Below are positions 23,057 to 31,335 of a stretch of 46,386 nt of DNA, one piece after another; position 1 is the first letter of the stretch, and every line of letters begins with the position of its first letter. A model generated the notes under the pieces. That model was given only the letters and a program-made list of their open reading frames with translations. It was not told where the DNA came from and ran no database searches. The stretch covers positions 1 through 46,386 of the forward strand of contig NZ_VANV01000033.1 of assembly GCF_022496765.1 (NCBI RefSeq). The letters run 5' to 3'. Both the position numbers and the translations under genes were made by a program. Source of the DNA: Acidaminobacter sp. JC074 (GTDB lineage: Bacteria; Bacillota; Clostridia; Peptostreptococcales; Acidaminobacteraceae).

Positions 23057-24937
23057 CTAAAGGCAGTGCATGTGATCTTTAGCCTCTTGCCAAGGTACGG
23101 TGTAGCCCTTACCTTTAGAACAGAAAATAGAGCCAGATGGATATTCATCATCGGTCACCTTATCATATGAAATATCTTCTATCACTTGATCCGTGTTATG
23201 ACACGGTTCATAACCGATGACCTTTAAACTCATCCTACCTTTACCACTTGTAATGCTTAAGAGCCTGTTGTTGTAATCTTTAAATGTATAAACAGGTACT
23301 CTTGCTATTATGATAACATCATCCCCATCTTGGAAAGTTTCTGCAGTTCCGTGACTGGCAGTAATATCCGTCAGGATTTTCCCCATGTCTGTAAAAGGGA
23401 CTCTTATATTAGCTTCATATATTGGCTCTAGAAGTATATTCTCAGCTTGCTCCAAACCTTGTCTTAAGGCCCTTATTGTCGCTTCTCTGAAGTCACCACC
23501 AGAAGTGTGTTTATTATGAGCTCTACCTGTTATAAGGGTTACCTTTACATCAGTCAGTTCAGATCCCGTCAAAATCCCCCTATGGGCTTTTTCAAAGATA
23601 TGGTGTCTGACCAGATTTTGATTGCCAACGGTTAAGTGGTCCGTAGAGCAAGTCGATTCAAAGCTTATCCCTTGACCAGCTTGACCCGGCTCGATCTTTA
23701 GAATCACTTCTGCATAGTGTTTTAAAGGTTCAAAGTGACCGCAACCTATGACTTCACTTGAAATGGTTTCTTTATAGATAATCTGAGGATCTAGAAAGTT
23801 TACTTGGTAACCAAATCTCTCTGGAATCACTTCTTCAAGAATCTCAAGTTGGATGGTCCCCATAATACCAAGAGTAATTTCTTTTTTAGATGAGTAATCA
23901 ACCATTAAAGATGGATCTTCATCTTCTAGGATTTTCATATCCCTATAAACATCCTTTGGATTTAAAGAAGGATCAAAAGAAAGCTTGGTCACCAGGGTCG
24001 GCATCATTTGAAAGTCAATACTCTTTGCATGACCAAAGGTATCACCAACCTTTAAAGATAAACCAACTAAAGCAGCAACGTCCCCCGCTTCAATGGCATT
24101 AACACTTTGAAGTTTTGTACCAAAACACTATTTTATGTCTGTGACCTTTTCATCTAAAAGACTGTCTCTTACTGCCAATCTACCTGATGTAAGCTTGACA
24201 TAAGTATGCCTTAAACCACCATGGTACTTAACCTTATATACAAGGCCTGATACATCATGGCCTGAATACGCTGTAGATGTTAACTGGTCAAGCCTTATCA
24301 AGAACTCTTTTATGCCGATGTCTTTTAAAGCAGAACCTGTAAGAACAGGATGAATCTTATTATCAGATAAAAGCTTTTTTGCTTCACTTAAAAAGAAGTC
24401 TTCATTTAAGTCGTCTTCAAAGAAAAGAGTCATCAAATCATCATAGTAATCTGCCAAACCTTCATAAGGTATGTCATCAAAAGAAAGTGTCTTTGTAAAC
24501 GTATGAGCCAACTCCTCTAAGACAGCTTCTTTATCTGCATGAGCTGCATCCAGTTTGTTTATAAAGAAAATCACCGGTATACCCGCTTTGTTTAAAAGCT
24601 CGTATACGGTTTCTGTGTGACTTTGTATGCCATCTATGCCTGAAATGACAATAACCGCATAGTCCAATATGTTAATGGCACGTTCCATTTCAGATGAAAA
24701 GTCCACATGGCCGGGTGTATCAATTAAGTAATATGTATCCTTGTTATAATCAAAGTAGGCCTGATCTGTAAAAACAGTAATGCCTCTTTTTTTCTCAATA
24801 TCATGACTATCTAGCGCAGCATTCTTATGGTCCACTCGTCCAAGAGATCGAATCATCCCTGTATGAAATAAGAGCTGTTCAGAAAATGTCGTTTTGCCTG
24901 CATCTACGTGTGCAAATATACCTATCGTTTTTTTCAT
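23057..24937 (-). pseudogene. EF-G/TetM-like translation-factor GTPase interrupted by an amber codon
   Basis: A single 627-codon frame starting at ATG 24937 (behind GGAGG) and broken only by TAG at 24128-24130 (codon 270). The G domain is complete: AHVDAGKTTFSE, RGIT, DTPGHVDF, NKLD. Domain II runs into the TAG at KVTDIK-stop and continues in frame CFGTKLQSVNAIEAGDVAAL. Domains III-V follow (FGYQVNFLDPQIIYKE; ATIRALRQGLEQ; GKILTDITASHG; YEPCHN). Length and pattern fit ribosomal-protection-type GTPases (about 640 aa) or EF-G paralogues of Clostridia; tetracycline resistance cannot be claimed. Lesion, readthrough or sequence error. Confidence 0.87.
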
Positions 24938-24979
24938 AAGACCTCCATGATTTATGATACCTATAGACCTCTAGAAAGT

Positions 24980-25005
24980 CAAAAAAATAATCCCGAAGGA
25001 TTATT
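24980..25005 (-). terminator. Terminator after the 59-aa gene
   Basis: AATAATCC and GGATTATT pair with a short loop and are followed on the minus strand by TTTTTTTGAC. It closes the MFS-mtnN-small protein operon. Confidence 0.8.
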
Positions 25006-25180
25006 CTGGTATTTCTAAAGTCTTTAATTTTTCTAGAGCCTCTTCAAAGTCTTCACCCATATTCTCTGTGAAGAATGGCTGGTTGTAAACATAACCAAAA
25101 GTCGTTTTACTGACTGAGCCTTTTAAGCCTCTATCAGCAATGATTTCTTTAAATGCAGCTAATTCTTCTAATAAACCCAA
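25001..25180 (-). CDS. Small hypothetical protein (59 aa) at the end of the mtnN operon
   Basis: TTG start at 25180 behind AAGGAGGTCTT, ending TAA at 25001 in the terminator stem. The product begins MGLLEELAAFKEIIADRGLK, continues KTTFGYVYNQPFFTENMGED and ends EKLKTLEIPE: acidic, with helical ends. It starts 10 bp after mtnN stops, with its own strong ribosome binding site, so it is a real small gene. No family recognised. Confidence 0.75.
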   Translation of the reverse strand: MGLLEELAAFKEIIADRGLKGSVSKTTFGYVYNQPFFTENMGEDFEEALEKLKTLEIPE

Positions 25181-25189
25181 AAGACCTCC

Positions 25190-25882
25190 TTAAAGCGATC
25201 TGATCATATCTTTTAAAATTGCAACCGAGTTTTTAATAGCAAGTGGCGCAAAAGTTTCATAATCCATATGTGAGCCATTGATGGCATTATCTGAAATTGA
25301 TCTAATAACCACAAAAGGCATAGAGTTTAAGTAACATACTTGACCAATGCTTGCGCCTTCCATTTCACAGGCAAATGCATCAAAGTGTTCACCTAAAAAC
25401 TTTTGATGTTCAGCTACAGATACAAATTGGTCACCAGACACGATTCTTCCAGTATAAGCCTTAGAGTCCTCTAAGTTTTCAATGGCTCTTTTTGCTATCT
25501 TTACTAGGTCTTCATCACATTTAAAATCAAATGTATCCAGTCTTGGAATCTGCCCCAGTGGGTCGCCAAAGAATCTTACATCCATATCATGTTGAACAAG
25601 ATTTGTTGCAACAACAATGTCACCTGGATAGATGTCCTTGTTTAGACCACCTGCAATACCTACATTGATGATTTTATCAACCTTGAAGTTATCAATTAAA
25701 ATCTGAGTACATACAGCAGCATTTACCTTACCAATACCACAAGTTACTACTACTGTTTCCTTATCTAAAAGTACACCTCTATAAAATGTCATATTTGCTT
25801 TTTCTACTTTTTCCTCTAAAAACATCTCATTTTTCAGTGTTTCTACTTCTTCGTTCATTGCACCGATTATACCGATTCTCAT
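25190..25882 (-). CDS. mtnN: 5'-methylthioadenosine/S-adenosylhomocysteine nucleosidase
   Basis: 230 aa, family-standard length. It begins MRIGIIGAMNEEVETLKNE, with Glu12 the catalytic base; VGIAGGLNKDIYPGDIVVA is the phosphorylase-fold glycine loop; FACEMEGASIGQVC and VVIRSISDNAN carry the substrate-binding Glu and the catalytic Asp. The enzyme cleaves adenine from MTA and SAH, recycling SAM by-products and feeding autoinducer-2 synthesis. Its ATG overlaps the stop of the MFS gene by four bases, so translation is coupled. Confidence 0.95.
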   Translation of the reverse strand: MRIGIIGAMNEEVETLKNEMFLEEKVEKANMTFYRGVLLDKETVVVTCGIGKVNAAVCTQILIDNFKVDKIINVGIAGGLNKDIYPGDIVVATNLVQHDMDVRFFGDPLGQIPRLDTFDFKCDEDLVKIAKRAIENLEDSKAYTGRIVSGDQFVSVAEHQKFLGEHFDAFACEMEGASIGQVCYLNSMPFVVIRSISDNAINGSHMDYETFAPLAIKNSVAILKDMIRSL

Positions 25883-27060
25883 ACAGTCACTCCCTCTAAT
25901 TCTTTTCTTTTATTCTCTACTTTATTTATTTCAAAATGTATGATTAAATAACATACCAAACAAAGGCCCAGAGATACTGGAATTGTAAAGTAAGATAATC
26001 TAACACCTATCGTATCATTTAAATACCCAATTAACTTACCAGAAAACATGTTGATGATAGAGCCAGCCATACTGACAATAGAGACAACTCTCATGGCATT
26101 ATGTTCAAAGACTCTTTGCATGATAAGCATGGTCGTCGGATAAACGATTGAGCAAAACAGACCTGATAATGAAATCAGAATCAAAAGACCTTCATTCATA
26201 AGTCCAGTTAAATAAACAACTAATGCCAGTGCTATTGCAATGGTTACACCCTTTAAGTAACCAATTTTCTCTAAGATATAGCCACCTAAAAGTCTGCCTA
26301 TGGCAATCATAGCGAAGAATAATGAAACATAGGTAGAAGCATCATTTGCTGTATAACCGTAAAATTCTTTCATATAATTTAAAAACCAGTTTAGCGTTTG
26401 TACTTCTGCTGATATATAAAATCCTAGACCAACACAGAAAAGTACAATCAAAGGCATCTCATAGTCATGAATCTTCTCTAAGTGCTTTTCAACAACAACC
26501 TTCTTTGGCTGTTCAACGAAAACATATAAAACGATACCAAGAATATACATACCTACAAAGACTAAGAATATATGACGCCAGTTAACGCCATATGTGATTA
26601 AAAAGCCTGCTACTCTTTGAGTAATGGCTGAACCAACACCGTAGTTAAAATGAAGCATATTCATGATAATGGCTATATAGGCAACCTTAATAGCAGGCAC
26701 AATGGTATTTAGACCAAGCACCACATAACCTATACCTATCGTCAAAACTATGTAACCCATAATTAACTGGTAGAACTCAGCTGCAAAGGATGTACCGAAA
26801 AAGCCAACAGCGCATATAGCCATACCGATAATGACAATCTGCTTTTGATTCATCTTTTTTGATTGCTGACCAGCAAGGAAAGTACCAATGACATAAGCAA
26901 GTGTAGCAAGCAGTAAAAGTGTGCCTATTTGGTTGTCTGTTACATTAAAGTCAAGCTTAAATGTTGGGATTAAAATCCCCCTGATGCTTTCTGTTACCGC
27001 TAATATAAACATCACTACAAAGGATGCTACAATGGCATATATCTTATGACTTTTTTTCAT
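25879..27060 (-). CDS. Major facilitator superfamily transporter
   Basis: 393 aa with 12 predicted transmembrane segments. The first is IYAIVASFVVMFILAVTESI; the loop 2-3 signature is weakened to LAGQQSKKMNQKQIV; the second half starts near residue 210 (VLFCVGLGFYISAEVQTLNWFLNYM), with LLGGYILEKIGYLKGV as its loop. The FucP/sugar:proton-symporter-like layout (long central pause, ETQ-like helix 7 with QTLNWF) suggests uptake rather than efflux. Coupling to MtnN hints at a nucleoside or methylthio-sugar substrate, an inference only. Promoter with a palindromic operator upstream. Confidence 0.9.
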   Translation of the reverse strand: MKKSHKIYAIVASFVVMFILAVTESIRGILIPTFKLDFNVTDNQIGTLLLLATLAYVIGTFLAGQQSKKMNQKQIVIIGMAICAVGFFGTSFAAEFYQLIMGYIVLTIGIGYVVLGLNTIVPAIKVAYIAIIMNMLHFNYGVGSAITQRVAGFLITYGVNWRHIFLVFVGMYILGIVLYVFVEQPKKVVVEKHLEKIHDYEMPLIVLFCVGLGFYISAEVQTLNWFLNYMKEFYGYTANDASTYVSLFFAMIAIGRLLGGYILEKIGYLKGVTIAIALALVVYLTGLMNEGLLILISLSGLFCSIVYPTTMLIMQRVFEHNAMRVVSIVSMAGSIINMFSGKLIGYLNDTIGVRLSYFTIPVSLGLCLVCYLIIHFEINKVENKRKELEGVTV

Positions 27061-27090
27061 ACCTGTCTCCTAAAATTATTTTTCTCATCT

Positions 27091-27119
27091 ATCATACTTC
27101 TTCATGAAGAAACATGCAA
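27091..27119 (-). promoter_or_regulatory. Promoter of the MFS-mtnN operon with a palindrome in the spacer
   Basis: TTGCAT (27114-27119), a 17-bp spacer and TATGAT (27091-27096). The spacer contains the perfect 14-bp palindrome TTCTTCATGAAGAA (27098-27111), well placed for a repressor. Confidence 0.6.
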
Positions 27120-27188
27120 GTTTCCTTATTAAATTAACTAAAAAAAATAGGGCTTTTTTAGCATCCTTAACAAACATAGGCCTTAGAT

Positions 27189-27217
27189 TTGAATGATATC
27201 TCTTACCGTTGTATAAT
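27189..27217 (+). promoter_or_regulatory. Promoter of the metallophosphoesterase gene
   Basis: TTGAAT, a 17-bp spacer and a consensus TATAAT, ending 20 bp before the ATG. Diverges from the MFS operon promoter. Confidence 0.75.
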
Positions 27218-27237
27218 AAATCCAGAAAGAAGGCACT

Positions 27238-27819
27238 ATGAAAATTCTAATTGTATCCGATATAATTTCTCCAACACTCTATGAATACATGAATGTGGAG
27301 AGGTTTGCAGACATTGATTTAATCCTGTCTGCAGGTGATTTAAAATCTAGATATTTAACATTCTTAACAACAGTTTTGAAAAAACCTTTACTTTATATAC
27401 ACGGCAATCACGATACCCATTATGACGAATTACCACCTCTAGGCTGTATTTGCATAGAAGATATGGTTTATGATTTTGAAGGTTTAAGAATTGCTGGATT
27501 GGGTGGTTGCAGAGAATATCGAGGTGGCAAACACCAATATACCGAAAGAGCCATGGATAAGAAAATAAGAAAAAATAAAAAAGCCTTTAAAAAAGGCTTT
27601 GATATACTCTTAACGCACTCACCTGCTTTTGGTCTTGGAGACGGTGAAGACCAGGCACATATAGGTTTTAAAGGTTTTATAAAGTTACTAGATAACTATC
27701 AACCAAAGTATATGATACATGGACACCAGCATCTGAACTACAAACAACAAGAACGTATTTTAAATTATAATGATACTACCATCATCAATGGTTATGGCTA
27801 TTATATCCTAGATCTCTAG
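27238..27819 (+). CDS. Calcineurin-like metallophosphoesterase
   Basis: 193 aa. Dimetal phosphoesterase motifs are in order: MKILIVSDIIS (first Asp), DLILSAGDLK, LLYIHGNHDTHY, LLTHSPAFGLGDGED and KYMIHGHQHLNY. Compact members act on phosphodiesters, and the substrate is unknown. RBS AGAAGG. The last codons share a palindromic terminator with the convergent ParB-like/BMP gene, and the two coding regions overlap by 12 bp at their 3' ends. Confidence 0.9.
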   Translation: MKILIVSDIISPTLYEYMNVERFADIDLILSAGDLKSRYLTFLTTVLKKPLLYIHGNHDTHYDELPPLGCICIEDMVYDFEGLRIAGLGGCREYRGGKHQYTERAMDKKIRKNKKAFKKGFDILLTHSPAFGLGDGEDQAHIGFKGFIKLLDNYQPKYMIHGHQHLNYKQQERILNYNDTTIINGYGYYILDL

Positions 27820-27834
27820 ATCTAGGATTTTTAC
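27805..27834. terminator. Shared bidirectional terminator made from both stop regions
   Basis: ATCCTAGATC and GATCTAGGAT (10-bp perfect stem) flank TCTA, with TTTTTAC on the plus side. The palindrome contains the TAG stops of both convergent genes, so both proteins end in the same ILDL-type sequence. Confidence 0.7.
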
Positions 27835-29709
27835 ATTGCTGACATACCAATCCATTTCAATAATGGCTTCTGCTGACAATACTTCTCTATCTTCTACACG
27901 AACTTCACCCATCTGATCTTTAATAGGTCCACTAAATGGATTAAACTGGTCTGATATGATCATATGTCTCATGATATTAACAAGCTTTCTGGTTTCAGAA
28001 GGCACCAAGTCATTCATGTATATATCTATACCACCAGATTCAATCCCCCACCAGAAGTTGATGACTTGCTTAGATCTGCCCTTGATAATCCTATCGTATG
28101 AACCATTCATTAGGGCTTGTATAATCTTTGTATAAAAGACTTCCCACTTCCAAATAGGTGCAGCTAGATAAGCTGACAAGGCCTTGCTTTCTGAATCAAC
28201 AGAACAAAGCATGGAAGTAATACCATAAGATTTGGTCGCTTCTCTTGAAAGAATGTTATTCTTACTTGTAATTAAATCAGCACCCTCTGTTGCTAGAAGT
28301 TTAATCTTCTTTTCATTGTCTTCTGGACTGTTCCATACACCTGTAAAAGAAACCTTAACAATGGCATTTGGATTCACCATCTTAGCACCTAGTGCAAAGG
28401 CATTGATACAAGAAATGGTGTCAGGTGTTTTAACAGAAGCCGTATAACCCAAGATATTGGTCTTGGTCATAGCGCCAGCTATCATACCTGTTAAAAACCT
28501 CGTTTCATAAGATCTACCATAATAACTCGACATGTGAACATAAGGCCTTGATCCAGAACAGTTAAAGAAGTGAACCTTGTTGTACTTAAGGGCAGCACTT
28601 AAGGTTGCCTTTCTATGAATCATAGCTGTTGTAAAGACGGCATGGTAGCCTTCTAATACCAAATGATCAATAAGTTCCTTTAAGGCTTCATCATCTCTGA
28701 CATTTTCAAAGGACTTGGTCTCAATGGCACTTCCAAACTTTTCTTGAATGGCAATTCTACCATGTTCATGCGAGTAAGACCAACCTGACTCTTCTATGTT
28801 TTTGGCATATATAAATGCAATTTTCCTCTTTTTAGGTCCAATAATGGTTGATATGGACTCAAGTAGATTGGCATTTAACTCACTTGAAGATGTTTTAATC
28901 TCTCTGGATTCATCCAAGTTAAAGTTCATCAACTCACTGATTAAAGATGGCATCATTAGTTTGGTTTCAGCCACTGACAAAGATTTAGGCAAATCATAGA
29001 TTCTGTTGTACAAGATTAAGGCGTCACCAGTTGTATAAGCCAACTTGTCACCACCTGCTTCTTTAAAGACCTTCCTAAAAGGTAGATAGACTTCATGGTA
29101 AAAAGCCTTGTACTTGGTCTCATAGAAATCTGAATCAGGTGTGTATTTTTCTAGAGCCTCTTCTAACTCTGCATAATCATTTCTATCTGTTAGCCAAATT
29201 TGATTTAAACCTGTTAGCTTGTTAAAGTCCAAGAACCTGTAATAAAGTTTCACATCCTCGTTGTTTTCATCATATCTAGGAATCAGTCTTAGAATCCTAG
29301 CCTGAATGGCGTCTGCTTCAAAGTAAGACAAGACGCTGACACGCTTATTACCTTCTATGACATAGAAGTAATTCATGTATTCATAAACCTTGATAGGGTC
29401 TCTAATTCCTTCTTCTAAATGTGATTCACAAAGAGCCATCCATTTAGAAGCAAACTCTGACCTTGACTCCTCTAGTGGTAAGAAGTTCTTTGAAAAGGAC
29501 ATTCTTCTAAAAGAAGAGTTGGTACCCTTTATCTTTTTAAGAGGAATTTCCATCTCACCTATATCTATGGTTGAGATAATGTCTATGTCCTTAATAATCC
29601 CTTCTAGTGACGTTAAGTGACCTGACATACCTCTTGCTTTTCTTCTATTGTATTCACGCCTAGCTTTACCACGCGCATCATTATAAGTTTCAATTAAATT
29701 ATCAAACAT
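27808..29709 (-). CDS. ParB-like N-terminal domain fused to a BMP/PnrA-type solute-binding domain, no signal peptide
   Basis: 633 aa. Residues 1-270 include FYVIEGNKRVSVLSYF (115-130), the ExNxR-type core of ParB/Srx-like domains, within DPIKVYEYMNYFYVIEGNKR. From about 295 a BMP/PnrA/Med-like periplasmic-binding fold follows: KIAFIYAKNIEESGWSYSHEHG, FLTGMIAGAMTKTNILGYT, VKVSFTGVWNSPEDNEKK, WKWEVFYTKIIQALMNG. BMP proteins normally bind nucleosides outside the cell, but this one has no export signal and so should sense or bind in the cytosol. Purine-nucleoside sensing is inference. RBS AGAGGTGG. Monocistronic. Confidence 0.87.
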   Translation of the reverse strand: MFDNLIETYNDARGKARREYNRRKARGMSGHLTSLEGIIKDIDIISTIDIGEMEIPLKKIKGTNSSFRRMSFSKNFLPLEESRSEFASKWMALCESHLEEGIRDPIKVYEYMNYFYVIEGNKRVSVLSYFEADAIQARILRLIPRYDENNEDVKLYYRFLDFNKLTGLNQIWLTDRNDYAELEEALEKYTPDSDFYETKYKAFYHEVYLPFRKVFKEAGGDKLAYTTGDALILYNRIYDLPKSLSVAETKLMMPSLISELMNFNLDESREIKTSSSELNANLLESISTIIGPKKRKIAFIYAKNIEESGWSYSHEHGRIAIQEKFGSAIETKSFENVRDDEALKELIDHLVLEGYHAVFTTAMIHRKATLSAALKYNKVHFFNCSGSRPYVHMSSYYGRSYETRFLTGMIAGAMTKTNILGYTASVKTPDTISCINAFALGAKMVNPNAIVKVSFTGVWNSPEDNEKKIKLLATEGADLITSKNNILSREATKSYGITSMLCSVDSESKALSAYLAAPIWKWEVFYTKIIQALMNGSYDRIIKGRSKQVINFWWGIESGGIDIYMNDLVPSETRKLVNIMRHMIISDQFNPFSGPIKDQMGEVRVEDREVLSAEAIIEMDWYVSNVKILDLEI

Positions 29710-29776
29710 AAAACCACCTCTATTTAATTATATGACCTTGAAAAAAGATTTCAATTAAATCTAAGTTATTTTAACA

Positions 29777-29808
29777 CAAAAATACCTTTCATTTAGTATG
29801 AAAGGTAT
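29777..29808 (-). terminator. Terminator of nox
   Basis: ATACCTTTCAT and ATGAAAGGTAT form an 11-bp stem around TTAGT, followed by TTTTTGTG on the minus strand, just past the nox stop. Confidence 0.8.
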
Positions 29809-29816
29809 CTCTAATA

Positions 29817-31142
29817 TTATTTTGCATTTAAACCAGCAGTGTTTAAGAAGTTCCACGGCTTGTTGTAATGAGGTTGGAAGAAGAAATCTACATAAGCAAG
29901 TTCATCAATGGTCATCTTGTTTTGAATAACTACTGACATGGTGTTAATTGATTGAGTTAAGTCTTCATCTGAAATCAATTGTGCACCCAATACCACTCTT
30001 GATGATTTATCATAAACAACCTTTAATGTCACTTCACAATAAGTCGGCATAAACTCTGGACGCCAGTTATCTTTGATAAGTACTGTTTCTACATCTACAC
30101 CCTTTTCTTTTGCAGTTAACTCAGTTAAACCAGTTGAAGCAATATTGTGGTTGTAAATCTTAATACCAGATGTACCTTGTGTACCCATGTATCTAGCTGT
30201 ATCTTTTACTAAGTTCTTAGCAACGATAGTACCCATTCTAACTGCATTTGTTGCAAGTGGAATATAAGCAGATTCACCAGTTGGGTTGTAAATAACTGCA
30301 CATGAATCACCAGCAGCAAATACATCAGGATGACTTGTATGCATATGCTCATCAATAATGATCGCACCACTTGGAAGCATATCGATTTGACCCTTTAACA
30401 GGCCTGTGTTTGGTCTGAAACCAATACATAAAACAACTAAATCGGCTTGGTATTCTCCCTTGTCAGTAACAACTTTCTCAACTTTACCTTGACCTTCAAA
30501 TCTTTGAACGGTTTGACCTAGGGCTAATGTTACCCCCTTATCAGCAAACGACTTTTCAGCTGGTGCTGTAAACTCTGGATCTAAGTACTTTGGTAAAATT
30601 CTGTCCATTGCATCGATAAGTGTTACATTCTTACCAAGCATTTCAAATGCTTCAACTAGTTCCACACCAATGTATCCAGCGCCTACTACTGTTACATTTT
30701 CAACTTCTTTAGCCTTTTCAATGATTACTTTTGCATGGTCGTAGTTTTTACAAAGAACGATATTTTCTTTATCAATACCATCAATTGGTGGTTGAATTGG
30801 CCATGAGCCTGTTGTTACAATTAATTTATCGAATGTATCTTCAAATATTTCACCAGTTTCTAAGTTCTTTACTTGAACAGTTTTATTATCTACATTAACG
30901 TCTAAAACGTCATGCTTCATTTTTACATTCACACCTAAATCAGCTAAAGCCTCTGGTGATGAATAGAATAAACCTTGAGGATCTTTTACAACATCTGCAA
31001 CATGTAGTGCAATACCACATGATAAGAAGGAGATGTTGTCATTTCTTTCATATACTGAAATTTCTATATCTTCATAAAGATTAGCTGCATTTACGATAGC
31101 AGCTGTACCTGCATGTGTACAACCAATAACTACTACTTTCAT
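29817..31142 (-). CDS. nox: NADH oxidase (Nox) of the CoA-disulfide reductase-like flavoprotein family
   Basis: 441 aa. FAD-binding MKVVVIGCTHAGTAA; the redox-active cysteine C42 in SFLSCGIAL, which cycles through sulfenic acid in water-forming Nox; NAD-binding VTVVGAGYIGVELVEA; second FAD motif HTSHPDVFAAGDSCAV; and a C-terminal dimerisation domain ending FFQPHYNKPWNFLNTAGLNAK. It regenerates NAD+ by reducing O2, mostly to water, useful in an oxygen-exposed fermenter. CoA-disulfide reductase activity is the main alternative. The promoter carries a Rex-type operator, fitting NADH/NAD control. Confidence 0.93.
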   Translation of the reverse strand: MKVVVIGCTHAGTAAIVNAANLYEDIEISVYERNDNISFLSCGIALHVADVVKDPQGLFYSSPEALADLGVNVKMKHDVLDVNVDNKTVQVKNLETGEIFEDTFDKLIVTTGSWPIQPPIDGIDKENIVLCKNYDHAKVIIEKAKEVENVTVVGAGYIGVELVEAFEMLGKNVTLIDAMDRILPKYLDPEFTAPAEKSFADKGVTLALGQTVQRFEGQGKVEKVVTDKGEYQADLVVLCIGFRPNTGLLKGQIDMLPSGAIIIDEHMHTSHPDVFAAGDSCAVIYNPTGESAYIPLATNAVRMGTIVAKNLVKDTARYMGTQGTSGIKIYNHNIASTGLTELTAKEKGVDVETVLIKDNWRPEFMPTYCEVTLKVVYDKSSRVVLGAQLISDEDLTQSINTMSVVIQNKMTIDELAYVDFFFQPHYNKPWNFLNTAGLNAK

Positions 31143-31172
31143 AATTCCTCCTAAATTGTAATGATTATAAAT

Positions 31173-31218
31173 TTGTTATCTCTATAACAATGATAGTTTA
31201 TTTTTTAACAATTGTCAA
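31173..31218 (-). promoter_or_regulatory. nox promoter with Rex-type operator
   Basis: TTGACA (31213-31218), a 17-bp spacer and TATCAT (31190-31195). Just downstream, over the expected start point, is the palindrome TTGTTATCTCTATAACAA (31173-31190), which fits the clostridial Rex consensus TTGTTAnnnnnnTAACAA. Rex represses such promoters at low NADH/NAD+. Confidence 0.75.
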
Positions 31219-31273
31219 CAATTCCTCCTAAAATAGTTCACAATCATTTTACACAAATATTCTACCCTACTAC

Positions 31274-31302
31274 TTGACCGATACCCATATTGCTTATAAG
31301 AT
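31274..31302 (+). promoter_or_regulatory. fbp promoter
   Basis: TTGACC (31274-31279), a 17-bp spacer and TAAGAT (31297-31302). The -10 overlaps a palindrome, AAGATAT-TC-ATATCTT (31298-31313), a possible operator. Confidence 0.65.
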
Positions 31303-31335
31303 ATTCATATCTTAATAAGAAACTAAGGAGCAGTT

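Noticed and set aside
14627..24130. Genome-wide reassignment of TAG as a sense codon
   Set aside because: Many intact genes in the window end in TAG at the family-normal C-terminus (for example at 804, 3364, 4260 and 16552), so TAG works as a stop here.
23057..24937. Calling the interrupted GTPase a tetracycline resistance gene
   Set aside because: Motifs are shared by EF-G paralogues and ribosomal-protection proteins; the discriminating loops cannot be judged by eye and the frame is broken.
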